Below are positions 55,871 to 63,990 of a stretch of DNA of 64,000 bases, piece after piece. This DNA comes from Clostridiales bacterium (GTDB lineage Bacteria; Bacillota; Clostridia; Caldicoprobacterales; UBA3941). Within the stretch, counting starts at the first letter, position 1; each line of letters starts with the position of its first letter. The DNA is taken from positions 41,406-105,405 of the forward strand of contig JAAYGY010000093.1 in assembly GCA_012735575.1 (NCBI GenBank), given 5' to 3'. The notes beneath the pieces are model-generated. The model worked only from the letters and a program-made list of their open reading frames with translations. It ran no database searches and had not been told where the DNA came from. Made by a program: the position numbers and the translations under genes.

Positions 55871-56977
55871 TTATCCTACCAAAGCCAGCAAGATACCACC
55901 AGCAATAATAGATCCAATCTGTCCAGCCACATTAGCGCCAATAGCCTGCATTAAGATAAAGTTTGTGGGATCTTCTTCCAAGGCTATTTTTTGAACTACC
56001 CTGGCAGACATAGGAAAGGCAGATATACCTGCTGCTCCAATCATAGGATTTATCTTTTTCTTTAGGAATAGATTGATGAACTTGGCAAAGAGTACTCCTC
56101 CTGCTGTATCAAATACAAAAGCTAAAAGACCAATGCCTAGTATCAATAAGGTGGTAGGCGCTAAAAACTTTTCTGCTACCATGGTAGAACCTATTGTGAT
56201 ACCTAGCAATAGGGTTGTCAAATTGGCCAGCTCGTTCTGTGCCGATTTAGACAGTCTGTCCATTACACCAGATTCCCTTATTAAATTACCAAACATAAGA
56301 GCACCAACTAAACCAACGCTGATAGGTGCGATAATACCGGCTACCAGGGTTACAACTATTGGAAAGAGTATTAAAACCTTCTTGGACACCTTTGCATCGT
56401 AGTCAGCCTCCATGCGAATCTGACGCTCTTTTTTGCTGGTGAGAGCACGTATAACCGGTGGTTGGATTATGGGAACTAGTGCCATATAAGAATATGCTGC
56501 TACTGAAATAGGTCCTAATAAATCAGGTGCGAAGAGATTAGCTACATATATGGATGTTGGCCCATCAGCAGCACCAATTATTCCAATGGATGCTGCCTCC
56601 TTTAAGCTGAATACCCCGGTAGAAGCTGCCAACAACATAGCCATAAAAATCCCCAGTTGTGCTGCAGCACCAAAGAACAGCATTATAGGTTGTTTTAGTA
56701 GTGGGCTAAAGTCTATCATTGCTCATACAGCAATAAATATTAGAATAGGAAATAATTCGGTTCTTATCCCTGCATTATAGAGTATTGTAAGGAAGCCTCC
56801 TTCACCTACAGCTGAAGATAGGGGTATGTTGGTTAGAATAGCACCAAATCCTATTGGCAATAGAAGCATTGGCTCATATTCTTTCTTAATTGCCAGGTAA
56901 ATTAGAACCAATCCTACTAAAATCATTACCCCTTGCTGCCATGTGAGGCTTTGCAGACCTTCTAATAGTTTGTCCAA
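55871..56977 (-). pseudogene. Sodium-pump decarboxylase beta subunit (OadB), split by an in-frame UGA
   Basis: Reading from the TTG at 56975-56977 (GGAGG site), 84 codons give the N-terminal OadB region with two or three membrane segments. Codon 85 (56723-56725 region) is TGA, where the family has Gly in the segment preceding M-I/T-D-F. The same frame continues GCA ATG and gives 282 more residues with intact OadB sequence, including GIIGAADGPTSIYVAN near the start, GLVGALMFGNLIRESG and the conserved C-terminal ILMQAIGANVAGQIGS. A G-to-T change would explain it. An ATG lies one codon after the stop, so reinitiation could give a two-piece protein. Sequencing error is also possible. Confidence 0.78.
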
Positions 56978-57018
56978 TTTTATTCCTCCATTTTTTTCTT
57001 GTTTTATTTATATAAAAA

Positions 57019-57056
57019 AGACTTTTGCCCAGTCAAAAAGACTAGACAAAAGTCTT
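57019..57056 (-). terminator. Terminator of the oad leader (switch output)
   Basis: A 10-bp stem (57019-57028 with 57047-57056) plus an inner 4-bp stem (57031-57034 with 57040-57043), followed on the minus strand by a run of T. Its 5' arm AAGACTTTTG is also the 3' part of the aptamer-like structure, as expected for mutually exclusive folds. Confidence 0.8.
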
Positions 57057-57155
57057 ATCCTCAAATAAACATTTGAAGTCCCGACCGGGTTTTTGTCACC
57101 GTATTGACGACCGAGACAATCGCATAAAGCGACGGATTACTCCCTTTTATCCTTC
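57045..57155 (-). promoter_or_regulatory. yybP-ykoY-type (manganese) riboswitch candidate
   Basis: Minus-strand order: AAAAGGGAGTAATCC (loop L1 GGGAGTA-like), a GUCGC/GCGAU-type hairpin, GGTCGTCAATACGG (the GUCGUCAAU-CG element and L3-like segment), CCCGGTCGGGAC, a CAAAT-GTTT-ATTTG hairpin and the closing ATAAGACTTTTG. These elements fit the yybP-ykoY consensus, which senses Mn2+. The closing segment overlaps the terminator at 57019-57056, giving the usual ligand-dependent switch. It is followed by oadB, an unusual partner for this class. Confidence 0.72.
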
Positions 57156-57186
57156 ATTATCATCATATATCTATTATATCATATTT

Positions 57187-57215
57187 ATAATAATACTCAT
57201 TACAAGTTATGTCAA
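57187..57215 (-). promoter_or_regulatory. Promoter of the oad leader
   Basis: On the minus strand TTGACA (57210-57215), a 17-bp spacer and TATTAT (57187-57192). The -35 box overlaps the end of the upstream solute-binding protein gene. It starts the leader with the riboswitch-like fold. Confidence 0.75.
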
Positions 57216-58648
57216 TACGAAAGAGTAAAATCTTTAAGCTGCTCTTGTACAGTATCTATGACTTTCTGAATACCTGCAGCCTTTAATTCCTCTCTATACT
57301 TTTTGACTGCTGTTTCAGGATCCCCCGCCTTACCCAACAAAATAGGTATGCCATATTGGGAATTGACTCTGACTACATTTTGGATCTCCTGCTCCACAGG
57401 GCTGGCATCAAAGGTAAATTTACCATAAGGATCTTTTATAGATATGTTCTCGTAATAGTCTAACATATCTTTCTCTTTAACGCCTTTAAAGATCTGTCCC
57501 TGAATTCCATAGGTCAAAAACTCCTTAAACTCTTCATTTTCCATAATAAACTCCAACATCATCAATGCTCGTTCTCCATTACGGGAATCTGCACTAATGC
57601 TTAAAAGATCCGTTGCTGCACTCTCTTTTATAACCTTGTGATTTCCTTCACCGAAACAGAAAAATTTATATTTCCCTTCAGAAAAGCCATTGGACAAATC
57701 ACATAGATTTACGAACATGGAAGCATCCTTGCCTGAATCCAAACCAGCTATCCTATCTTCTGTTAAAACTTCCTCCCGCCAGTATCCCTTTTCGGCCCAA
57801 TCCTTCATCTCCTTGGCAAACTCCATAAACTCCGTACTGAAGACGGGACACAAAATGCTGGAAATATTGTCCCTGGATTTTGAAACCAGGTACAAACTGG
57901 AGTGAGGAATACCAGGAGCTGGGATCCAGTCAGGATTAAGATCAACCAGCATATCGTAAAGGCTCATGGCACTATCCTCGGTCATCCCAATGGGTGTCAT
58001 TCCCACTTCCTCTTCTAATAGGGTGTCCATAAATTCTTCCATGCCTTCTAAAGATATTAAAGGCTCTATCTCATATTTTTCCAGCAGATCTCCTCTGTAG
58101 ATATAGCCATTGGCTCTGTATTTTTCCTGGCATAGGGGAATGCCATATATTTTACCCTTATATCTTGCATCCTCCCATATAGAAGGTTTTATCATCTCCC
58201 AAACATTGCTGGCATATACAGGTAATAGGTCATCCAATTCTTGCAGGGATTCCTGCTCTACCATTGTAAAATAGCCTGGAGTTGCCTTAGAGCTGGTATA
58301 TACTACATCATAGATTTCCTTGGAATTAAAAATTAAAGGGTACTCTCTATCCAGCTCATCGAAAGCAACAAAAGTTATCTCTACATTGGCATTAATACTG
58401 TCTTTTAGTTTGGCGTTAAGCTGCGCTACTGTGTCTTTATAATCCATTATAGCTTCTTCAGATGAAGGGCCTGCCAAAAACATGGACAGCTTAACATATC
58501 TGGAAGTGTCAATTTGACCTTCAACAACCGGGGTAGTGCTTGATGAAAACAAGCTGCTTTTCAGTACACTACACCCCACAAACATTACTATAAGCATTAT
58601 AAAAACACTTAAAACACCACAGCCTTTTTTTCTAGAAGTCTTTCTCAT
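57212..58648 (-). CDS. Extracellular solute-binding lipoprotein (LipO-like)
   Basis: A 478-residue ABC-type binding protein. It has a lipoprotein signal with lipobox VMFVGC near residue 26. The mature part has the sugar/peptide-binding fold pattern, with EIYDVVYTSSKATPGYF and KIYGIPLCQEKYRANGYIYRG, and a C-terminal region of DUF3502/LipO type. The ligand is unknown. No permease genes of the same system are adjacent; it follows an ABC exporter gene by 18 bp, an unusual pairing. It could serve a transporter encoded elsewhere. Confidence 0.82.
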   Translation of the reverse strand: MRKTSRKKGCGVLSVFIMLIVMFVGCSVLKSSLFSSSTTPVVEGQIDTSRYVKLSMFLAGPSSEEAIMDYKDTVAQLNAKLKDSINANVEITFVAFDELDREYPLIFNSKEIYDVVYTSSKATPGYFTMVEQESLQELDDLLPVYASNVWEMIKPSIWEDARYKGKIYGIPLCQEKYRANGYIYRGDLLEKYEIEPLISLEGMEEFMDTLLEEEVGMTPIGMTEDSAMSLYDMLVDLNPDWIPAPGIPHSSLYLVSKSRDNISSILCPVFSTEFMEFAKEMKDWAEKGYWREEVLTEDRIAGLDSGKDASMFVNLCDLSNGFSEGKYKFFCFGEGNHKVIKESAATDLLSISADSRNGERALMMLEFIMENEEFKEFLTYGIQGQIFKGVKEKDMLDYYENISIKDPYGKFTFDASPVEQEIQNVVRVNSQYGIPILLGKAGDPETAVKKYREELKAAGIQKVIDTVQEQLKDFTLSY

Positions 58649-58666
58649 TTTCTTCCCTCACATAAA

Positions 58667-60439
58667 TTATCCAGCCATATCCGGCTCAAATATTTCTTCA
58701 GGCTCTAGATTTCTGAACTGAGATCTATATAAGTTGGCATAAATTCCGTCTTTTTCTAGTAGTGATTCATGAGATCCTCTTTCCTCTATACCGTTCTCCG
58801 TAAGCACCAGTATCTCATCCGCATTCTTTATGGTGGATAGTCTGTGTGCTATAACTAATGTAGTCCTTCCTATGGACAGACTGTCCAGTGCCTGCTGGAT
58901 CTTGATCTCCGTTTCATTATCAAGAGCAGAAGTAGCCTCATCTAATATAAGAATGGGAGGATTCTTTAAAAATACTCTGGCAATAGAAATGCGCTGCTTT
59001 TGCCCTCCTGACAGCCTTACGCCCCTTTCACCAACATAAGTGTCATAACCTTCGGGCAAGGTCATAATAAAGTCATGTATATTGGCCTTCTTGGCTGCCT
59101 CAACCATTTCTTCGTAACTTGCCTCTATATTACCATATAGGATATTATCTCCAATAGTACCCGCAAACAAAAATACATCCTGTTGCACTATACCTATATT
59201 TTCTCTTAAGGACTTTAAGGTATATTCCCTTATATCACCGCCATCGATGGATATATAGCCCTCGTCCACCTCATAAAATCGGGGAATTAGATGGCATAAG
59301 GTGGTCTTACCTCCACCTGAAGGTCCTACTATGGCAACAGTTTTTCCTGCATCTATTTTGATGTTTATATTCTTTAGCACTCGTTCATTATTATCATATG
59401 AAAAGCTTACATTATGAAACTCAATATCTCCCTTTACATTTACCAATACCTTAGCATCGGGAGCATCAGTTATATCCGGCTTTTCCTCCATAATTTCTAC
59501 AAATCTCTCCACACCAGTCATACCAGATTCAAATTGCTGAACAAAGTTAGACAGCTGACGTATGGGTTGCATAAACAGGTTTATATACATGATAAATGCC
59601 AAAAAGTCGGCTATATCTATAACATCCTTAAAAATCATATAACCACCTACAGTTATAACTATTACGTTAAGCATGGCTGACATAAACTCTATACCAGTGT
59701 GGAACAAGGCCATGTGCTTGTATGCTCCATACTTAGATCTACGGAATCTCTGGTTTCCTCTATTAAATTTCTGTATCTCATGTTCCTCATTAGCAAAGGA
59801 CTTTGACACTCGAACCCCGGATATGCTGCTTTCCAGCTGAGCATTGATATCTGCCAGCTTTACCCTCATATCCCTAAAGGCCTTATTCATTTCTTTCCGT
59901 CTGTTGATTCCATACCATACCATAAAGGGAATAAAGGCATATATTAGGAGGGTAAGCCTCCATTCTATCCTAATTAACATAAAGAAGGATCCTATTAGCA
60001 TAACCAGGGACAGGAATAAATCCTCCGGACCATGATGGGCAAATTCTGCAATTTCAGCCAGATCGTTAACTATTCTAGACATTATATGCCCAGTTCGGGT
60101 TTTATCAAAAAATCTAAAAGATAGGGTCTGAAGATGGGAAAATAGATCCCTTCGCATATCATATTCAATCCTAACCCCAAGTATATGTCCCCAGTAGTTT
60201 ACTACATACTGCAACGCCGTCCTAATTATATACAAAAAGACCATTAACCCAATAAATAGCCAAAATGTGCCAATTTCTCTACTGGGAATAATCTTCTGCA
60301 GTACCTGTCTGGTAAGAGTAGGGAAGAAGAGATCTATTCCCGAGATAATAAAGGCACATGCCAAATCAATGATAAAAAGCTTTAAATGAGGCCTGTAGTA
60401 GGGTATAAAATACATAAGTGCTTTCTTGCTCTTACTCAA
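58667..60439 (-). CDS. ABC exporter, permease fused to ATPase (homodimer type)
   Basis: A 590-residue half-transporter: six membrane segments (residues 10-310) followed by an ATPase with Walker A VGPSGGGKTTLCHLIPRFY near residue 375, Q-loop IVQQDVFLFAGT, signature RLSGGQKQRISIARVF, Walker B ILILDEATSALD and the H-loop VIAHRLSTIKNADEI. It matches the MsbA/BmrA multidrug or lipid exporter type. The TTG at 60437-60439 has AAAGGGG 8 nt upstream and is chosen over the TTG at 60457. Its gene is followed closely by a solute-binding protein gene, which exporters do not normally need. Confidence 0.88.
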   Translation of the reverse strand: MSKSKKALMYFIPYYRPHLKLFIIDLACAFIISGIDLFFPTLTRQVLQKIIPSREIGTFWLFIGLMVFLYIIRTALQYVVNYWGHILGVRIEYDMRRDLFSHLQTLSFRFFDKTRTGHIMSRIVNDLAEIAEFAHHGPEDLFLSLVMLIGSFFMLIRIEWRLTLLIYAFIPFMVWYGINRRKEMNKAFRDMRVKLADINAQLESSISGVRVSKSFANEEHEIQKFNRGNQRFRRSKYGAYKHMALFHTGIEFMSAMLNVIVITVGGYMIFKDVIDIADFLAFIMYINLFMQPIRQLSNFVQQFESGMTGVERFVEIMEEKPDITDAPDAKVLVNVKGDIEFHNVSFSYDNNERVLKNINIKIDAGKTVAIVGPSGGGKTTLCHLIPRFYEVDEGYISIDGGDIREYTLKSLRENIGIVQQDVFLFAGTIGDNILYGNIEASYEEMVEAAKKANIHDFIMTLPEGYDTYVGERGVRLSGGQKQRISIARVFLKNPPILILDEATSALDNETEIKIQQALDSLSIGRTTLVIAHRLSTIKNADEILVLTENGIEERGSHESLLEKDGIYANLYRSQFRNLEPEEIFEPDMAG

Positions 60440-60515
60440 AATAATTTCCCCTTTCAAAATACACCATTTTCCAAAATATATTATAAGCCATTTTCATAAA
60501 AAAGTCATTAACCAG

Positions 60516-60543
60516 AAAAAGAGCATGCTACATGGCTCTTTTT
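60516..60543 (-). terminator. Terminator of the D-amino-acid operon
   Basis: A 9-bp stem (60516-60524 with 60535-60543) overlapping the stop of the deacylase gene, with the arm ending in TTTTT on the minus strand. It separates the operon from the ABC exporter downstream. Confidence 0.75.
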
Positions 60544-62123
60544 AAAACTCTGCCACTTTTTACTCCTAAATGTCTGCCCTCTTCCATAACTTTCCTGCCG
60601 TTAACAATTACCCAGTTAATGCCTTTTGGATATTGTCTTGGATTAAGATAGGTTGCCCTGTCTTCAATTTCTTCCATATCAAAAACAACAATATCGGCTA
60701 TATATCCAATATCTAAAACCCCTATTTTATTTAAGTTTAGTCTTTGGGCGGGAAAGGAGGTAACCTTCCGCACCGCTTCCTCTAGTGTAATAAGTTTTTC
60801 ATGCCTTACATATTTAGCAAACAGTCTTGGAAAGGTCCCATATAACCTAGGATGGGGAACCCCTCCAGCTGAAAATAAAGAATCAGATACAACAAGGGAT
60901 TTGTCCCATACCAATATCTTTTTTACATCTTCCTCTGATGTATGAAAGAAAACAATGGATATTTTTCCCTTTTCCTCTAACAATAGATCAAAAACACAGT
61001 CTATTGGATGTCGACCTCGTTCCTGAGATATTTGATCAACATTTTTCCCTACAAGCTTTTGATTTTGTCTACTTGCCACAGATGAAATAACCACATTTCC
61101 CCAACCTGTTGAGTAGATCAGATTGTCCCATGAAGTAGCTTGGCTGCTTAGTTCATCATAAATGGCTTGCCTTGTCCTTGGGTTTTTTATATGATCCAGG
61201 CCAGATTCAACCCCTCCTTCTAAAACCCATGGGGGCAGCAGGGTCCATAAGCTTGTGGAGCCTGCATTATAGGGATATACATCGCAGGTCACATCCACTC
61301 CCCTTGCTCTTGCTGACTCTATCAGGTCCATGGCTTTATCAACTTTATGGTCCCAATTGTTTCTGCCAGCAGCTTTAAAATGACTTATATGAAGGGGTAT
61401 CCCGTTTTCCTGGGCGATGTATATTACCTCTTCTATTGAAGAAATTAGGCTATTTCCCTCTCCGCGAATATGAGCCACAAGCAGACCGTTATATTGTGAC
61501 AAAATGCTGCATATATCTACCAACTCCTGGATTGAATAATAATTTTCCGGTGCATACATAAGCCCCAGGGAAAGTCCCAGGGCACCAGCCTCCATAGCAT
61601 CAGCCAGTAGAGCCTTTACATCATTTAATTCCTTTTTTGTTAGGGGACTGCTATCAAAACCTTTTATCGCAATTCGAAGAGCCCCATTTCCAACGTAGGT
61701 TCCAATATTATGGGAGTATGTCCCTTGAGAGAGGACATCCATATATTCTTTAAACGAATTCCAGGACCATGGCCTATTTAGCTCACCCATCACAGGCTGA
61801 CTGTAGCTTTTTAAGAGTTCTGCGGTAGAGTTGTTCAGCGGTGCAGGCGAGAAACCACAGTTGCCAAATATTTCAGTAGTGACTCCCTGCTGTAATTTTA
61901 TCTCTCCCAAGGGATCCTGTAGGATTTTTAAATCAGAATGGCTGTGCACATCTATAAATCCCGGAGTAACTATTTTGCCCGATGCATCAAGTACCTCTTT
62001 TGGCTGTACTTCTATTTTACCAATGGACACAATTAGTCCGTCCTTAATTCCTACATCGCCATAATACCACGGATTCCCTGTACCATTTACTATTTTTCCA
62101 TCCTTTATAACAATGTCTAACAT
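60528..62123 (-). CDS. N-acyl-D-amino-acid deacylase
   Basis: A 531-residue amidohydrolase of the D-aminoacylase type, which frees D-amino acids from N-acyl forms. Marks are PGFIDVHSHSDLKILQDPLGE near residue 57 (metal HxH), TTEIFGNCGFSPAPLN (Cys metal ligand), AHIRGEGNSLISSIEE and HISHFKAAGRNNWDHKVDKA, and the C-terminal PGRVL-like segment. It is the last gene of an operon with RidA and a D-threonine-aldolase-family enzyme. GGAG about 10 nt before the ATG is the ribosome site. The context favours D-amino-acid salvage. Confidence 0.88.
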   Translation of the reverse strand: MLDIVIKDGKIVNGTGNPWYYGDVGIKDGLIVSIGKIEVQPKEVLDASGKIVTPGFIDVHSHSDLKILQDPLGEIKLQQGVTTEIFGNCGFSPAPLNNSTAELLKSYSQPVMGELNRPWSWNSFKEYMDVLSQGTYSHNIGTYVGNGALRIAIKGFDSSPLTKKELNDVKALLADAMEAGALGLSLGLMYAPENYYSIQELVDICSILSQYNGLLVAHIRGEGNSLISSIEEVIYIAQENGIPLHISHFKAAGRNNWDHKVDKAMDLIESARARGVDVTCDVYPYNAGSTSLWTLLPPWVLEGGVESGLDHIKNPRTRQAIYDELSSQATSWDNLIYSTGWGNVVISSVASRQNQKLVGKNVDQISQERGRHPIDCVFDLLLEEKGKISIVFFHTSEEDVKKILVWDKSLVVSDSLFSAGGVPHPRLYGTFPRLFAKYVRHEKLITLEEAVRKVTSFPAQRLNLNKIGVLDIGYIADIVVFDMEEIEDRATYLNPRQYPKGINWVIVNGRKVMEEGRHLGVKSGRVLKRAM

Positions 62124-62169
62124 TGAATCTACGCTCCAGATATCTTTTATTCTACTCCATTCCTGTAAT

Positions 62170-62640
62170 CTACTCTATTTCTATAAGTAGTTCGATTTCA
62201 ACAGGAACATCTCCTGGAAGTACATTAACACCAATAGCTGACCTTGCAGGACACTTGTCCTCCCCAAATACATCAACTATAAGTTGTGATGCTGCATTTG
62301 CTACCTGAGGCTGGCTATAAAAATCATTGTCGCTGGCAACAAAAGCTAGCATTTTTACAAAATCTTTAACACGATTTAAATCTCCCAAATCTCTGTCTAA
62401 AACTGCCAAAATATTTAGCATACATCTCCTAGCCGCCTCTTGTGCTTCTTCTAAAGAAACATCTTTGCCCACCTTACCCTTTATAGATGGCAAACCTTCT
62501 ATATTGGGAACACATCCCGATATATAGGCAAGATTTGACCCAAATAACTTTACCGGTTCATAGACACCGCCCTTGGCCGGAGGAGGTGGCAGCTCAATAT
62601 TTAGTTTCTTTAAATTATCATATACATTTGTTTTTGACAT
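62170..62640 (-). CDS. RidA-family enamine/imine deaminase
   Basis: A 156-residue YjgF/YER057c/UK114-family protein with the start VYDNLKKLNIELPPPPAKG typical of the longer subgroup, LAYISGCVPNIEGLPSIKGKVG, the conserved Arg in CPARSAIGVNVLPGDVPVEIELLIEIE. RidA hydrolyses reactive enamines and imines made by PLP enzymes. Its place between the D-amino-acid lyase and the deacylase suggests it clears such intermediates. A strong AAGGAGG lies before the ATG. Gaps to both neighbours are under 50 bp. Confidence 0.87.
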   Translation of the reverse strand: MSKTNVYDNLKKLNIELPPPPAKGGVYEPVKLFGSNLAYISGCVPNIEGLPSIKGKVGKDVSLEEAQEAARRCMLNILAVLDRDLGDLNRVKDFVKMLAFVASDNDFYSQPQVANAASQLIVDVFGEDKCPARSAIGVNVLPGDVPVEIELLIEIE

Positions 62641-62659
62641 ATATAATCCTCCTTATAAT

Positions 62660-63748
62660 TTATTGGTTTTTTCCTCTTGCATCGATTTTTATCATTTTTT
62701 CTAATTGGCCCTTTCGAACACCATATGCCTCATCTACCAGGTTGGGCACAACACAGGCATGGTTAGGAATGATGGCAATCTTATCTCCTACCTCAAGGTC
62801 CAGCTGTGTTTCACATTCCATAAATCCATGCTCCTCATTTAGGTGGGTAATATAGATATCTGGCCTTCCTACCACATAGCCATATCCTTTTCTGTGAGGA
62901 CATGTATCTGATGTAAGGGTCTTGCTTCCAGCATCTATTATTGCATGATGGTTGTCTACCACGCTTACCACGGTAGATATAACCCTTAGTGCACATTCAT
63001 CTTCTGTAGCAAAGCCAGTTACTAACTGACCGCAATCATTGAATACATAATTCCCTGCCCTTACCTCTGTAACTCCTTCTAACAGATGAGGCATTTTCGA
63101 TGAATAAGAACTTCCGGCACTTAAAATAGACATATTAAAGCCATGTTTCTCTAACAGTTTTGCTGTATTAATAACTTCATCCCGCTCCAGTCTTGCCCTG
63201 CTTTCAAATCCCTCTTTAGTATCTTCATTATATATAATACCACTATAGTACATTAAACCAATAATATCTATGCCTTTTAAATCCCTTATTTTCTGAGCAA
63301 ATCTTAAAGTTGGTTCCATAGGCTTATGTCCGCCCCTGTTCATTCCTCCGTCAACCTCTATGAGTACAGAAATTTTTATACCCTTTGATTGGCCTAGTTG
63401 CGAAAGGGCTTGGGCACCCTTTTCGCTGTTTACTATAGTTATTATATTAGCTCTATCTATTAATCTGCCCAATCTTTCTAGCTTATCCTGCCCTATTAGG
63501 GGGTAGGCGATGAGGATATCTGATATACCTCCATCTATCATCACTTCTACCTCTCCCAGTTTTGCGCATGTAATTCCCTTTGCTCCTAATTCCAGTTGTC
63601 TTTTTGCAATATAAACACTCTTATGGGTCTTTATATGGGGTCTGTGGTTAATACCATGTTTTTTATTACTCTCAACCATGTTTATAATGTTTCTATCTAC
63701 TTGATCCAGGTCTATCACTACAGCGGGTGTTGGAAATGATTTATACAT
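62660..63748 (-). CDS. D-threonine aldolase / D-serine dehydratase-family PLP enzyme
   Basis: A 362-residue alanine-racemase-fold PLP enzyme. It starts FPTPAVVIDLDQVDRNI, with the PLP lysine in HRPHIKTHKSVYIAKRQLE near residue 40, ITCAKLGEVEVMIDGG, and the C-terminal metal motif VPNHACVVPNL. D-threonine aldolases and DSD1-type D-serine dehydratases share this architecture. The adjacent RidA fits a dehydratase better, because dehydratases release enamines. GGGGAG lies 5 nt before the ATG. It is the first gene of the operon. Confidence 0.87.
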   Translation of the reverse strand: MYKSFPTPAVVIDLDQVDRNIINMVESNKKHGINHRPHIKTHKSVYIAKRQLELGAKGITCAKLGEVEVMIDGGISDILIAYPLIGQDKLERLGRLIDRANIITIVNSEKGAQALSQLGQSKGIKISVLIEVDGGMNRGGHKPMEPTLRFAQKIRDLKGIDIIGLMYYSGIIYNEDTKEGFESRARLERDEVINTAKLLEKHGFNMSILSAGSSYSSKMPHLLEGVTEVRAGNYVFNDCGQLVTGFATEDECALRVISTVVSVVDNHHAIIDAGSKTLTSDTCPHRKGYGYVVGRPDIYITHLNEEHGFMECETQLDLEVGDKIAIIPNHACVVPNLVDEAYGVRKGQLEKMIKIDARGKNQ

Positions 63749-63914
63749 TTTTACTCCCCTTTCTTTTTATAGGAAGGCAAACTACTGTATGAGCATATAT
63801 TATATTAAACATATATATTATAATACCAATACATATCTTAAGTCCAATATTTTACTAAATTGCTAAGTGAGCCACAGATTAAGTCCGTATAATGGTGTAA
63901 AAAGAAAAATAATT

Positions 63915-63990
63915 TGAGCCAAGGCTCAACCTCGGTTAGAATATAGTTACGACACAAATACCAAACCGAGGAGGATGAACCATGGCTCAG
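63915..63990 (+). promoter_or_regulatory. Leader hairpin over the transposase start
   Basis: The leader segment 63915-63937 pairs with 63964-63989. There is a perfect 8-bp helix (CCTCGGTT 63930-63937 with AACCGAGG 63964-63971) and a further 7-bp helix TGAGCCA, separated by small mismatches. The paired part covers the ribosome site GAGGAGG (63968-63974) and the ATG (63982-63984). A small inner hairpin GAGCC-AA-GGCTC (63916-63927) is an alternative fold. Such structures keep transposase translation low when transcription enters from outside. Confidence 0.6.
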
